NCBI GenBank assembly: GCA_034190875.2 | Contig: CM067349.1 | Location: 1,323,504-1,387,503 of the forward strand | Direction: 5' to 3' | DNA: 64,000 bases | From: Urechis unicinctus | Taxonomy: Eukaryota > Annelida > Polychaeta > Xenopneusta > Urechidae | Shown: one piece after another, positions 46,854 to 59,453 of the stretch | How positions within the stretch are numbered: the first letter of the stretch is position 1 | How the letters are laid out: each line of letters begins with the position of its first letter | The notes under the pieces: generated by a model | Told to the model about the DNA's origin: nothing | What the model saw: the letters and a program-made list of their open reading frames with translations, nothing else | The model's database searches: none | Made by a program: the position numbers and the translations under genes

Positions 46854-48780
46854 AAAGCCACCCGTTACCCACTCATCGAAACTAGCGATTTACCCCATCT
46901 ACACATCGCTGCAATCAAAGACTCCGAACTACTCTTCCAACCCTGCTTCACCAGTTTCTATCTTTGCTGTCAACCAGATTTTACTTTCACCATTTTATTT
47001 TTATTTTTGTCAAATTGTCGGTTATCCGTTGTTGGCGACAATAGCTTACATTATCTGCCTATCATTATATAATTTTATATCTCAGATCCTGTACTAATTA
47101 CTTCCACTTTGTATTCTTCTGCGTATTGAACACTGAATAAAAGTTAATCACATGTCTCATCAATGTCATTACTTATCACGCTAACCTCTTACCAATACCA
47201 TATAATCTTAATCTTTATGCTCAATATACTAACCTAGTGTTTTCATGTAAGTTGTACATGACAATGGCATTGTTAGTGATATTTTACTCCATATCAAGTT
47301 GTATGTTAAGATACAACTTTAATAGTTTTATACCCTTTGAAAATATTTATTTTTCCAGTTTGTACATATCTACGCCTATAAACTGATAAATACATAACTT
47401 TTGAATGTCGACAGTTGGATTTGTCTGTCTCTGGTGGTGTTGTTTTATTTTATTGTCGAAATCTAAGGGTCGTTTAATTTTTCTGTAATTGGAGATAAGG
47501 TTTCTGTAAGGCCAACCAAATTGCACTTGAGAAACAGCAAACTTTACTAATGCAACTAATATCATATGAGAACATAATAGTCTTCGTTTATTCACTACTC
47601 GCAGCAAAGTTAACTATTTGCAGACAGCCATTATTTCTATGAAAGAGACTGTTCAGCCCCATATTTGGAACGAGGTTGCCTAGCAAGCTGCTTGGCAACC
47701 GCACCTTGGAAACCAAAAGTTTTAAGTTTTCATACTTTCAGTCGCTATGATCTTTCTAATATTGTTATGTAGATGCAAAAGAAAGACTATCAAAGAATGA
47801 AGTTTTTTTCCAAACCTAGGTTTAAACTGTCAATTCCATAATGTTAACTTACAAATCTAAGTTCCAAACAGATTTTTTTTTACTCAAAAGTAATCCCAAC
47901 AGCTCTTCTAATTGCATAAATAGGCATTTCGCATTCCACATTGGGTTTACATTGTACATTAGACTGTATTGTTCCATGCGTAATATAGAACAGGTAGCTT
48001 GCTTTATTATCAAATGCACCGTCAATATCTATTGCCCATTGGGTTTCTATCGAGAAAGAGATTTTCTCGAATAGTACAGAGGGCACAGCTTGCAAGGATC
48101 AATCAACATATTTCGTGTATTGTGAGGATGCTAGCTTGCTATATAAAAATCCTCCAGATTCAAACCATCTTTATTTGTGGATGTGACCTTTAAATAAGTT
48201 CATAATCATTGTTGACATCTCTAATATAAGGTCCAATCAGTCTTTCTATGTCAAAATGTGCAAGCAAGCAGCAACGCATCTGGTCTACGTCATACCAAAC
48301 CCAGCAGAGCTTACGTTCAAGAGCCAGAGGTCGACATTGGGTTTACGAACCGACAGACGGTCTGACGAAACGGACATACAGATAGACGCCATAGTGAATG
48401 TATATGATAAGTTTTGTTGAACAGCGCAGCGAAAATCGTTCCATCAATATATTTTCCGCTTGGTTAACATTGTACAAGAGATTTCTATGCATAATAACGA
48501 TGAGGTTAAAGGTCACGCAAGGTTAACCAGGAGCCATGATATAAGAGTAATTTGGGGAGTGTAGCTTGCTTTATAAGAAAACGCGTCATCATAAGTTAAG
48601 GAACAGACACAGAGCAAAGGTGTATGATCAGTTCTGCTCAAGAGCAGAGCTTTAAAAGCAGTTCGCTCGCAACATAGCCAACACAAAATACAATGCACAA
48701 ACAGATCCACTTATTAGATATTTGCGACGTCCTCTACCTCCAAAGGGACATTATTGAGATGTACTTGTAGAGGTTTAGGT
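46854..48780. other. Spacer without recognised genes
   Basis: AT-rich. GTTGCC...GGCAAC at about 47678-47700 is a small inverted repeat of X-box-like form. Otherwise I see nothing to support. Confidence 0.4.
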
Positions 48781-48789
48781 GTTCAATGT

Positions 48790-49320
48790 ATCGATGTATT
48801 AGTAGAAGTTGATGAGTAGAATGCGGCGACGTAGTGGTAAATATGTATGAGTTGAATGTAGCAATAAACTTCTAGAAATTGATGAGTTGTATGAAGCGAT
48901 GCACTACTATAATGAGTTGAATGTAGTGATGTACTTGTAGAAGTTGGTGAGTTGGATGTAGCGATTGTTGTAATACTATTGTAGCTAAAGTTCCCCCTAC
49001 CTCCCACCTTAATTATCGGCACGATATGGCCCGCCAATAGCGTGGGTTGAGTTGATGAGTTAAATGTGGCGATGTACCTGTAGTTGTTGAGTTAAATGTG
49101 GCGATGTACCTGTAGTTGATGAGTTAAATGTGGCGACGTACCTGTAGTTGTTGAGTTAAATGTGGCGATGTACCTGTAGTTGATGAGTTAAATGTAGCGA
49201 CGTACCTGTAGTTGTTGAGTTAAATGTGGCGATGTACCTGTAGTTGATGAGTTAAATGTGGCGATGTACCTGTAGTTGTTGAGTTAAATGTGGCGATGTA
49301 CCGGTAGAATTATATTAGTT
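48790..49320. repeat. Second satellite array, 32-bp units, related to 27.1-29.1 kb
   Basis: A degenerate part (48790-48965), a gap, then about eight regular 32-bp units at 49045-49310 (GAGTTAAATGTGGCGATGTACCTGTAGTTG type). Unit sequence and 3' flank (49355-49440) resemble the 35-bp array and its flank at 29130-29225, so both belong to one dispersed family. Confidence 0.85.
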
Positions 49321-50570
49321 GAATGCTTTGTCATGATGCACTAATTAAATTCCTAGAAAAGCTATGTCCGGATATTTAAATCTCACATGATGAAAACTAA
49401 AAAAACACCTGGGTTCAGTCTGTCTGGGAAACGGCTATAAGAAGACAGCTCAATAAATTACCCCGGCCATATTATTACAAATCGATGAGTAAGTGATTGA
49501 TATACATTAACAGACAAGAAAAACATTTTTTGTGAACCAATCATCAACACATATTGTGGGTTTAATAATATGTTTATTTATTTCAAACAGCTGCCGTTTC
49601 ATTAAGTACAAATTGCAGATAAAAATAATGCAGTGCAACTAAACAGTAAATGTGAACAATATACAAATATCATGTTATGAACCATGCTTAACAACGGAAA
49701 CATATCAATACAAACTATTTCTTGAAAACAATTGTAAAAAAACCCCATCAGACATGTGCAATAAGCTGGTTGTTATGTAAGTTATGAAAATTGATGACAA
49801 AACCCCACATCGTGATGCGAAATTAGGTACTACTAAAAGTGAGGTATACCCAGCTGTAAATATTTGCGTAAAATAACACCTATGAAGGTATGGGAGCCAG
49901 TGAAACCACAAAAAAACCCGCCGAGGGTGACAAACCGAGACCAAACGGACAGAAAAGTGAAAAAAATAGGGGAGGGATCTGAAAAGAGGGTGGGCTTCTA
50001 AAACCTGAGGAGCTGAGCATTGTTTCCCAAGAGAAAAGATGGAAGTGCTTGTCGAATGGCCTAGGAGGTCACGTGACAGAGGCGTGACTCCCCGACGGTT
50101 TCCGAAAACCGCCGAACTTATGTTAGGTATGATTACCGAAATCGATTAAAACCCACGATGATCGTTCACAAAATCCCGCCTGCGTTCGCAAACGGTTCCA
50201 TTCTCAGCGGAATGCTATTATAAGTTAATGTTGATATGTGTACCATAGATGTTAAGCTCAGGTTATTTCACTCACATTGGTCACCAATTAACACTGCCTA
50301 GTTATGGTGTAACCAAAGAGCTTAGAAATACGCACATACTAACTGACTGTGACGTGGGTATTTCATGCGAACCGTCTGTCATTCAGCGCAACCATAAAAT
50401 CAAAAAACGAAAAATGGCGAATTCTGCGGTTTTGAGATAGACGTCATGACAAGCAGTGTGTAGCGCACAGGTGGTGTGTTCATATATATGATCGGAAGTG
50501 ACTTCTCATAGCGCAGATGAAGGTTATTGGATGGAACTGCAAGAAGTCATCTATTAGTTAACCTCCTGCT
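49321..50570. other. Spacer with repeat-family flank
   Basis: 49355-49450 is the satellite-family flank. No gene seen beyond it. A CACGTG E-box lies near 50072. Confidence 0.4.
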
Positions 50571-51249
50571 CAGGGTCTTAGCCAGGATTTGAAAACTCCA
50601 TCCTCCCACCCCAAGCCCGTTCATCACGTTATGACCGACTAATCATCATAACGTGGTTTAGCTTTTGTAAGCGTTATGATGTTACTTTATGAGAATATCA
50701 TGATGGGACTCGTTAAATCATTCCTTAGCCAACAGTGCAGACCAAAAGTTTATTAGATGGGGGGAAAAGCGATACCGCGAGGCTGACATTTCAGAATAAT
50801 GCTCCAATCGACCGTATACAATGTATGGCAGCCTTCTAGTTGTCATTATTCCTACAAACCTCGAAAATATCGTATATCATTTTAGAGAAGGTATAAGATC
50901 GATATGGACTGGGACCTGGTTTAGCTTGGAGACGAAGTTGGTCGTAACTCCATTCACCATCGTTAAAATATTATGACGCTGGTTAAACCCCATGCGTCAT
51001 CAAAAGCGTTATCAAACAGAGCAGTACTTATCTTGCTCGTAGATGAGAGGCCAGCGTGCTGTGTCGCTGTTTGTCTTTTAATGAGCTGTTTTAACTAGCT
51101 TGGCTAATTCCTTGAATCCGGCCTGGGAGGCGCGTGGACGTGCTGGCGGGTGGACGGGTGGACGGGCTATTGGGGGAAATTCCAGCCCGTCCAAATTTAC
51201 GACTTACCCGTCTAATGGACGGGTGGACGGGTCACTGGCTAAGACCCTG
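50571..51249. mobile_element. Non-autonomous hAT-type element (MITE), 679 bp
   Basis: Perfect 15-bp TIRs CAGGGTCTTAGCCAG at 50571-50585 and inverted at 51235-51249, flanked by an exact 8-bp target duplication CTCCTGCT (50563-50570 and 51250-51257). Eight-bp duplications and CAGGG ends are hAT hallmarks. There is no transposase. The right subterminal region has repeated GGACGGGTGGACGGG units, possible transposase-binding repeats. Confidence 0.9.
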
Positions 51250-51505
51250 CTCCTGCTGCTAACCACAGTTCGCTCAGGTATTTGTTGGATGTCCCAGGTA
51301 CGAAAGCACAATTTTGTAAGACAGTGATAAGGAAACTCATTTACAGTTTTACCAGCAGACTTACTAACTCTGCAATAAGCAAAATTATTGCACTTTCATG
51401 AACCTGCATTTCCTCTGTATCTTGTTTTAAAACATATTGGTAATGCAATCTGTAAATTGTTCATGTAAAGACCACCATGTATCATTACGTTACTAAGCCT
51501 TTCTT

Positions 51506-51906
<401 letters not shown>

Positions 51907-52038
51907 CCATCCTCCTCCTCCAATGCAAGGGCTGTGTCGAATGTGGGAATCTTTAATGACGCGAACAAGTTTATGAAATAGAGTCTGTTGTAGATGGCGT
52001 TTCATAAAACTACTGACAAATCGTAACGACAGTGTATT

Positions 52039-52130
52039 AGTAGTATAGGTAATGGCGGAGCTGGCGCACCGCCTTGTCTATACTACCGTGGTCCCCAGTT
52101 GGGGACCAGCCACCCCTGAGAATTTGATTT
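52039..52130 (+). repeat. P2 left terminal inverted repeat
   Basis: About 92 bp, inverse of 63508-63599, with roughly ten mismatches. It contains an inner palindrome GTGGTCCCC...GGGGACCA. Confidence 0.9.
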
Positions 52131-52242
52131 CGGTGTGGGGTTTCGCCCAAGTGGTGGAGGCGAGGGTGGGGACTTCGTCAGGAGCTTATTTTTGTATTTT
52201 TACCACCCAGTTGAACAAATGGTACTATAGGGTACAGATGAC

Positions 52243-54297
52243 AACATCGAAATTCACGGCCAAGCCCCTCCCCCCTACCCACACATGAAGGTTGCCCTCG
52301 AAGCGCTTGAAAAACAAAACGTCTTCGATCGCAAGTACAAGGAGATATATACAAGGCTGAGGGGTAAGGTGCTAGGCACGACCCCCACGGCCACAGCCAC
52401 CCCTCTGGTTACGAAGCTGCGGCGGAGGGTAAAACCAGTACCACTACCACGACCACTTCCAAGATCATTCTCTCCCAGAAAGACGAAAAAGGGCCCGGTT
52501 CCCACCCCCGCCTCAAACTTCAGGATGACCAAGCAGGCTGTAAAGAACTACCTGCGGGGATGGGTGATGGATGTTCCTCAGTCCTACCGCCCAGCCGCAG
52601 ACCTCATGATCTTCCAGAAAGCTGTATGCCCAAAAATCCACAAAGTTCTGACCGGGGAGCTGGATTAGCTAGGCGGCCTCAAGTGTCAGTTCGCAATCAA
52701 GGTAAGACTCTACAAGCATGATAAAGAGGGCACCACAGAGTACGTTGATCCAGTCTTGCGAAATAAGCAGGAGGTGCTTCTAGAACTCGAAGACATCAAC
52801 ACCGCGCTGAAGCAGTCCAAAGTTGAGATTCAAGAGAGGCTGGAGAAGTGGACAAACCAAGGTTCTGGGTGGGTCTTTGAGGCGGGAACAACTATCTGGA
52901 TCGACATCGCCAAGTATCAACCACTCAAGGGCGGCTCCCACATTAAGATACCACCATCCTTAGCAAACAAGAAGGCCATCATAAACGTAAAGAACCAAGA
53001 CGACTTATGCATACTATAGTCAATAGCAGCAGCCCTCCATCCAGTTGCTAAAGATCCACAGCCGCCAACAAAATATAACCTCCGCGGGTTGCTAGATAAG
53101 CTTGAGGGTGTGGGGGTGGAGTTCCCTACCCCGGAAAAATAGAAAAGCATCTTAACCGCCAAGCCCTAAACGTATTTGGCTGGGATGGGAAAACCACAAT
53201 AGTACACCGGATCAGCAAACACCCCGGCACCCGCATTAACCTCATGCTGATCGAGAAAGACGACAGGTTTCACTATACTAACATCAAAGACCTGAACCGC
53301 CTACTCTACGACCAGAATAAACATCAGCACCGCAAGTTCTTCTGCGAGCGTTGGCTCCACTGGTACACCAACGAGAAACTGCTCCTGGCCCACTAGCCTG
53401 AGTGTGCGGGGATAGGGTAAACTGCATTGCGGGTGGATATGCCTGAGGAGAGGAAAACATATTATCCTTTCAGAACTGGCAGAATCACCTTACAGCCCCC
53501 TATGTCGTCTACGCCGACTTTGAGGCGCTCACAGTGAAGCTTTCAGGGCCGGCGCTCAATCCTGAAAAGAGTAACACCCAGAAGACCTAGGAACACCAGG
53601 GCTGCTGGTACGCTACATAGTGGTCAGGTGCGTTGGAAAGACCTCACCCCAGTAGTCTACAGGGGAAGAGACACTGTGGAGAAGTTCCTCAAGGCCTTAC
53701 AGCAAGAGGATAAAAAGATCAAAGCAGTTCTCTCTAAGCCAGTCCCCATGCGGATGACCCGGGAGGACCAAAGAGTTCACAAGACGGCAACCCAATGCCA
53801 CGCCTGCAGCAAACCACTCGGAACTGACCGGGTCAGCGATCACTGCCACATAACCGGCAAGTACAGAGGGGCAGCCCACAACGCCTGCAACCTAAAGCTT
53901 AGGCTGAGCCCCAAGACAACCCCCATCCCAATAGTCTTCCACAACCTCCGTGATTATGACTCCCATATCCTGATGCAGGGCATAAGCAAGGTGGAGGGAG
54001 ACATCAACTGCATCCCCAACAACATGGAGAAGTACATATCCCTATCCCTCTGCCAGCTCCGCTTCATCGATAGTGCACAGTTCCTCCTGGCCTCCCTCGA
54101 CAAGCTGGTCTCTGCCAACAACCCAGACGCCTTCGCCGTGACAGCAGAGTATGAACCAGACCAGGCAAAGCGAGGGCTACTCCTACACAAGGGGGTCTTC
54201 CCCTACGAGTACATGGACAGCTGGGACAAGTTCGATTCTCCCCTCCCGCCCATCCAAGACTTCTACAGCAAACTGTCGGAGCAAGGCATATCTAGCA
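52243..54297 (+). pseudogene. P2 family B DNA polymerase, 5' two-thirds, degraded
   Basis: Frame from about 52243 (EIHGQA, lacking the P1 N-terminus) through KNYLRGWVMDVP to a TAG at 52666-52668. A second open part runs 52756-53019. Stops and frameshifts fill 53017-53620, where the zinc finger and YADFEAL can still be seen. A clean stretch from 53628 has the endonuclease VII-like CHACSKPL/DHCHITG, Exo II NLRDYD and DFYSKLSEQG. At 54297 it is joined by deletion to the proline-rich region of the next gene. Exo III and all polymerase motifs are missing. Confidence 0.85.
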
Positions 54298-54487
54298 AGG
54301 GGGAGTCCACTCTCAGGAGGGCTGACCTTCCCCCCACGTCTGGTAGCTCGAGGAGGTTTGACTGTGGGGGTGACACCCTCAGGAGTGGTGGTTGGGGCCT
54401 TCTTAGATCGAGGGGCTTTGACTGCGGGGGTGGCTGGGAGTCCGCCCTCAGCAGGGTTGGCCTTCCCCTTCCGAGGGGGGTTGGGCC

Positions 54488-54739
54488 TTACCTCCTCCCC
54501 ACGCCGGCCCTCGTCCTCTTCTTCTCACGAAGGCACTTGTGGTTAACCCTTTCAAACCCACTGTCTATACACAATCCTAGGTTATTTTTTATGCCCTTCT
54601 GGCACTCTGCACAAAGCGGATTTACGATCCCCTGCTTAATCATAAACCTGTGCATTGCACAAAAGTCAAACTTACAGGGCCTGTCACAGGGGTCTCTCTT
54701 CCCGAGTAGAATCCAGGGGCACTTTCCAGTTGCTTCCAT
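54488..54739 (-). CDS. P2 small cysteine-rich protein
   Basis: 83 codons from MEATGKCPW, the same cysteine arrangement as P1 (CPW, CDRPC, C-x2-H, C-x2-C) with a longer basic tail (CLREKKRTRAG). Upstream on this strand is the integrase. Beyond its stop a proline-rich frame runs to the PolB junction at about 54297. One expected cysteine is replaced (CIDSG where P1 has CMDCG). Confidence 0.65.
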   Translation of the reverse strand: MEATGKCPWILLGKRDPCDRPCKFDFCAMHRFMIKQGIVNPLCAECQKGIKNNLGLCIDSGFERVNHKCLREKKRTRAGVGRR

Positions 54740-54760
54740 TACTACCGATCTTTCTTTTGT

Positions 54761-55620
54761 CTAATTGGTAATACCGTCTGGTGGCAGCTGGGTATCGGAC
54801 GGCACCACAAGCAGCTCCTCCTTTACAAAGCCACGGAGCGGTACATCTAACAAATAGTATAGTAAAGGCTCACCAGATTTAGTGACAGAGCGTCCAATCC
54901 GGTAAACATTGAGTGACCACACAGGGTCAGTGGCCCGCCGCCGGTGGTCTTGCTCGAGCATCTTTAGGCTTTTTTACCAGTCAAGCGGGTCACCTCATTA
55001 TTTATTGCAGAGACTACAGCCTGCAGTCGAGAAACCCACTCAGTCGATTGTTTTCCAGTATCCTTTAACTCTACGGCATACTGGTGTCCAAAGAGTTGTT
55101 CAGCAAGTGTTCGGTTAAAGCGCTCTACTATAGCCTGGTCTCGATGGATATTCACACGGCTGCGCCTGACTGATACTCCATGTTTTTCTAGCAGCTGATT
55201 CACTGCTCCCATAAACTCCCGTCCGGGGTCCACCTGAAGCAGTTTAAGCCACCCCAGCGGCCCTCGCTTGTATATCCTTTTGAGTGCACCTGCGACCTCT
55301 TTAGCCTCCTTTTTAGCCAATGGCTTGGCCACCTTGTAGCGTGAGGCCACATCCACCACAGTTAGGGCATACTTGCAAGTCCAGCGCTTCACAAACATCA
55401 TGAGGAAGAAATAAGAGATCGGCTTGGTGCACCTCATTAGGCCCAGGGACATCAAACTGCGGCCTGGGAATGTGTTTTGGCACTGGCAGGTAGATTTGCC
55501 ATGTAGCTTGCTTTGTTAGCCAACCCCTGGCAACCTCCTCAGAAACCCTCGGTTCCGTTGCAAGCTTCTTGATAGCTGTAATGCCTTTTCCCTTAGGACT
55601 TGAGTAGATCTTTTGCATGC
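54761..55620 (-). pseudogene. P2 retrovirus-like integrase (c-integrase)
   Basis: Would insert the element into host DNA. From 55620: an N-terminal helical region with KKLATEPRVSEEVA, and QADLLFLPHD. The catalytic core has Asp in ALTVVDVASRY, Asp in LLQVDPGREFMG and Glu in AIVERFNRTLAEQL about 35 residues later. The C-terminal domain reads VWSLNVYRIGRSV and ends DTQLPPDGITN at 54761. Two frame breaks: one near 55400-55450, and one at 54962, just after LTGKK. All three catalytic acidic residues remain. It converges on PolB. Closest in type to Polinton integrases. Confidence 0.85.
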
Positions 55621-55670
55621 AACGATCTATACAAAGTAAATGCCAGAGTCTCCAAATGAGCTACTTGGCA

Positions 55671-56083
55671 AGCCTTTATGCAACCAGCCCAGTTGCAGCC
55701 ATACCCAGTATAAAGAACGCCACCTCACGCCCTTTTTGACTATCTGAGGGCTAGTAGAAGTCTGAAAGCTGCGGCTCAGAATCCAGCTTGTTGATGGATT
55801 TACCCGTCAAGATGTAGTACTCACGCATAGCCTCGTTCACATCCCGAAAAGTATGCTCGGCATGTCCTCGACGGCGCAGTTGCTCATTGATGAAGTCTAA
55901 ACGCTCAGTTCACTTCTTGGCCCATGCTGCCCGAGCAGATTGAAGCTGCTCGATTGCCATATCATGGGGCTTACGTTCCGCGTCCACTTGGCTGCTTCGT
56001 AATTTAGAGAATAAAAAGTTGCTCCAAGAGAATGCAAGGGCGTTAACAAGAGCACCTCCAACAAGTAACGTGATTGTGGCCAT
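55671..56083 (-). pseudogene. P2 membrane protein upstream of integrase
   Basis: ATG at 56083 (overlapping TAATG) gives MATITLLVGGALVNALAF, a membrane segment, then DAERKPHDMAIEQLQSARAAW. Several in-frame stops follow, one after AAWAKK. Then GHAEHTF, DVNEAMREYY, a second hydrophobic segment (FFILGMAATGLVAY) and a stop at 55671. Homologue of 37211-37741. Function unknown. Confidence 0.6.
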
Positions 56084-56322
56084 TACTTCAGTATATCAAC
56101 TGGTATAATCCCTTGTTCAATTAGCATATCCTTTGTAGGCATGGCTAGTGATACATCGGCAGCATCCATAGCCAGGTCGCGTAGGGTGAAATCAAGACGT
56201 GGAGTGCCACCACCCAGAAGCATCCTACTAAGTCTGGCATAACCGATTGATATACCCGAAACAACTGCACTGTGGTACAGCGCGTTGACGAGCATTTTTC
56301 CATCAGTAATTGGTGTTGTCAT
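56083..56322 (-). CDS. P2 small conserved protein, full length 79 aa
   Basis: MTTPITDGKMLVNALYH... with a hydrophobic centre, an extra DFTLRDLAMDAADVSL segment missing from P1, and the shared end IIPVDILK. Open throughout. Overlaps its neighbour at TAATG, and its ATG is just downstream of the stop of the 125-aa-type membrane protein, pointing to a polycistronic arrangement. Function unknown. Confidence 0.65.
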   Translation of the reverse strand: MTTPITDGKMLVNALYHSAVVSGISIGYARLSRMLLGGGTPRLDFTLRDLAMDAADVSLAMPTKDMLIEQGIIPVDILK

Positions 56323-56323
56323 C

Positions 56324-56777
56324 TTATTCCATGTAAAACTGATCCTTTAAATGAGCGTCCGGAGGTGATGACTTTACAGATCCCCCCACCGGCACAACCT
56401 GTTTAGGGTGTGAGGCCACTAGTTTCTGCCTGTAACAATACAATGCTAGTCCAAACACCCCCACTCAGCCTACAAACAAATGTGATGTTATCCACGGTGG
56501 CCAAGCCGCCCCAGTCAAACCCATCTGCCCTGCGGCGGACACCCGGTCAAACTGGGGGGCGGGAGGAGGGGGGCCGATTTTCAGACTGTAACGCGGACTT
56601 AGCCTGCCGCAGCTCTTTCAGAAGTCTATTTTGATTAGCTTTTCGAGCCACAGCGCCCTCTCGGTCTGCCTCAGCCTTTTTAGCGTCTTTTGTAGGTCTC
56701 TCCTTTGGTGCAGGTTGAGGTTGAGGCGCAGGCTGATCACTAGTCACCGCCGTTATCTCTTTATTTGCGTTCTCCAA
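56324..56777 (-). pseudogene. P2 basic membrane protein, frameshifted
   Basis: Homologue of 16547-16924. N-terminal part open from 56777 (MENANKEITA, REGAVARKANQNRLLKELRQ) to a break near 56550. The transmembrane and tail parts are readable in another frame, ending DAHLKDQFYME at 56326. Confidence 0.65.
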
Positions 56778-56785
56778 GTTACCTA

Positions 56786-57466
56786 CTAATTTTGTTCCTC
56801 CAATTGACAGCCCCCAGACAGGTCCTCTGCAAGATGGGTATCGGACGGCCGGTCCCGAATGGCGGGGCTGCTCGCTCCAAATTGGCAGTTCTTGGCAGTT
56901 GTTAAGGCCGCGGTAAGCGGAGCCAACATCATACCATTGCGATGATAAATTTCACATGTGGCAGTTCTTAGCGTGTGTCCGACAAACGGGTCAGTCTCGA
57001 GGTCCATAATCAGATTTGGTTGATGTTCTGGGGGGATTGGCAGAAATATACAAGCAACGCCAGAAAACAGTTGGAGAACTGACTGCCCCAGAGTCCCCGT
57101 CATGGCGGCACCCAACCGAGCCTCATATTTCGCATAGAGCTTTGTAATCTTTTCATCGGACATTGATTCAATCGTTGCAGTCAGCATGTGCTAATCGCCA
57201 AGGTACTGCCGGCCCTGATCCCCGGCTATCATGGCAGCAAGCCTATCTCTCTAATACGACATTTCCGCACTGGGTTCCGCTCACTCAAACTTGCTGACAC
57301 CCGGGACAACCTTGGCTTCAGGGTCCATGAATAATCGTACACACCTTCGAAGTCTAACATATTGCACCACCCCAAAGATTAAGATACCTAAACAGGCTGT
57401 GGCTGGGCGCGACACAGGTTTGCACAACGCTGCGGTTAGGTCAGCGGCCAACAACAGCCTGGTCAC
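56786..57466 (-). pseudogene. P2 orphan membrane-anchored protein
   Basis: The N-terminal hydrophobic region (57466-57281) and the conserved part from 57187 (ESMSDEKITKLYAKYEARLG..., FLPIPPEHQP) are separated by frame breaks and a short deletion. The C-terminal ALTTAKNCQFG is present, unlike P1. Homologue of 17093-17689. Confidence 0.7.
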
Positions 57467-57487
57467 CGGTGCCAGGCGAACAACATT

Positions 57488-58137
57488 TCAATCGACGGTA
57501 TATGCAGTAGGTTGATCAGTCTTCAGCAACAGTTTCGCGTGCTTAGTCTTTGCTAGCAGCTGGCGTACCTGGGCGCGTTCCTCCCGTGTCGTGATTACAT
57601 CATTCTCGCGTAAGGTTTCTTCAAACGAGTCCTGGTCCTTGGTGTGAAAGAACACCATCCAGCAAGTCTGCTCACACAATTGCTTCAGAACGGAGTTAAA
57701 CTTTTGGGTGAGGACCCAGACACTTTTTTTGCACCTTTGTTTCTCGGACAACATATCTTTCTTCTTGGTTATGTCCTTTGTTGCCGAACAGTCATCGATG
57801 ATGTAAAGGGTAGCCTCGCCCTTGAAGCAGTTTTTAGAAAGCCATCAAGTGGTCAAGGAGCCGCTCCCCTGGGTCAACCACGTAGACCTCTGAATCGTTC
57901 CACACCCATGACCGCGTCTGATAGGCCTCGTTGAAACGTATGGTAGAGCAGAGGATTACAATATGCTCGAAGGCACTGAAGAAGTTCGAGGATGAATGCG
58001 GTTTTCCCACATCCTGTCTGCCCACAAACAATTGCCGAACAGGGACCATCTGGAAATGTAAATTTAGTAGATTGCGCTGACGAACCTGCCATCTTTAATG
58101 TTAAGCTGTGCATCCATAACAATATACATATAGACAT
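57488..58137 (-). pseudogene. P2 packaging ATPase, broken
   Basis: Start region with MAGSSAQSTKF (ATG 58092) and an intact Walker A GQTGCGKT. A deletion and frame change follow near 57990. Walker B (TLYIIDDCSA) is at about 57780-57820 and the C-terminal part is open from 57754 to 57488. At least two frame breaks. Length and order match the P1 enzyme. Confidence 0.85.
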
Positions 58138-58162
58138 TCAATGCGCCGGCCGCCTCTGCCTT

Positions 58163-59250
58163 TTATGTGATCTGAATGGTGATACCCTCAGACGCATTCT
58201 CCACGGCCCTGCCACTACCATGCAGCTGGTCGTCATCACTCGTCCTTAAGTCGAGCCACAGAGCATACTTACTGGTTAGATACTCTTCTAGGGAAACGTC
58301 CGACAATGCCAAATCTTTTACTGCTATTGCTACTCTGGGGTCTCGTTTACTCGTTGCTGCAAAGGCCTTCTTCACCTCATCCCACTGCTGGTAGCCACGC
58401 ATGCCATGGGCATAGAGTTGATTGGCAATGCCCTCAGTGGTCACCTCGACCTTCGTAATCTTTGGGTTGTAGAACGACTCTGTTTTCCTGGCGAATGAGG
58501 CACCCTGGGGGTCTTCAAAGAGCAGTAGGATGCCCTTCATGCTGCGAGCCGGCACGTTCAGTTTGAAGTTCCACAGTGTATATCTTTTATTGTATACAAG
58601 CTTTCTGTGACGAAGCAGAGAGCCGACCTTTGTACTGGGTGCGTATCATACGTGCCAACTCTGGTTGGGTAACCATGTCATACTCTAGGGAGATGCCATC
58701 AATTTTGTAGCTGGCAGCGGTGTCGCCTGTTGCGTGAATTACGCGGCTGTAGTCGTTAAATGTGAATTCGAATTCCATTCTGTCATTAAGCTGGTAGAAT
58801 GGCATGTGACTCTCGAGGAGAACCTGTTACTATAAACATCGGCTATGGCCTTGTCCTCTTCCTCCGTCTCAACCTTGTCTCCTGTCCCCTTTCCTGCGCA
58901 GTCTGCCACAAGTCGTGGTAGCAGTGGTACACATCGCTGTCATCAATACACATGACCTCATTGCCAGAAATCTTGATTGTCAATTTCTTAACCACGGCTC
59001 GGCCCAGGTTTTTCAAAACGCTGAGGTTAACATCAGTCGAGGTCAGCGTGATTGTAAAAGACAGCCGTGCTGTCCCTGGAACAATGACGTCTTCTGCGCC
59101 TAGATTGGGGAAGCGAACCAGCAGTTGTTGGTTCTGGTCAATAGTGCTTTGATTGTTTGTAATAACTACAGACTGTCGCACACTCTTTACCCCAAGGGGC
59201 TCGCGTATCCGGCGGTGTGGGTTTAGTTTGCGTCCGTAGGTACTTGTCAT
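58163..59250 (-). pseudogene. P2 predicted major capsid protein
   Basis: Same start as P1 (MTSTYGRKLNPHRR at 59250). Sense codons stand where P1 has its two TAGs. A deletion of ~45 codons and frame changes lie between about 58800 and 58870, and another near 58600. The C-terminal half from 58555 is open (SMKGILLLFED, YNPKITKV, NQLYAHG) to 58163. Ends immediately upstream of the ATPase. Confidence 0.75.
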
Positions 59251-59255
59251 GTTGA

Positions 59256-59453
59256 ATTCCTGAAGGGCCTAGCTGGTAAGGTAGCAGCAGCCCTTTCGGG
59301 AATCATTGGCTCCATCGTATCATGGCTGCTTAAGTCAGCTGCAAAGGTGGCTGGTTGGATGGCAGAACATGTATGGGCCGCAGCTGTGGCGGTGGGGGGA
59401 GTTATCCTCCTGATACTCTGCGACCTACTACGTAGCAAAGCAAAGCACAGCTA
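59256..59453 (+). pseudogene. P2 coiled-coil/membrane protein, C-terminal part only
   Basis: LKGLAGKVAAALSGIIGSIVSWLL and a second hydrophobic stretch match the end of 19565-20884. A deletion has brought it to within a few bases of the capsid ATG, removing the shared promoter gap, the acidic start and the coiled coil. Confidence 0.75.

Noticed and set aside
44615..47415. Split direct repeats of a complete DIRS/Ngaro element
   Set aside because: The repeated stretches around the recombinase fragment are in A-B...B-A order and short, which does not match the split-repeat layout.
47347..47607. 86-codon minus-strand frame as a gene
   Set aside because: No motif, and its region overlaps a stretch repeated at 44615. 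Likely chance.
54961..55620. LTR retrotransposon as source of the integrase
   Set aside because: No reverse transcriptase, gag or LTR nearby. The context is Polinton genes and the same integrase type is in P3 beside them.
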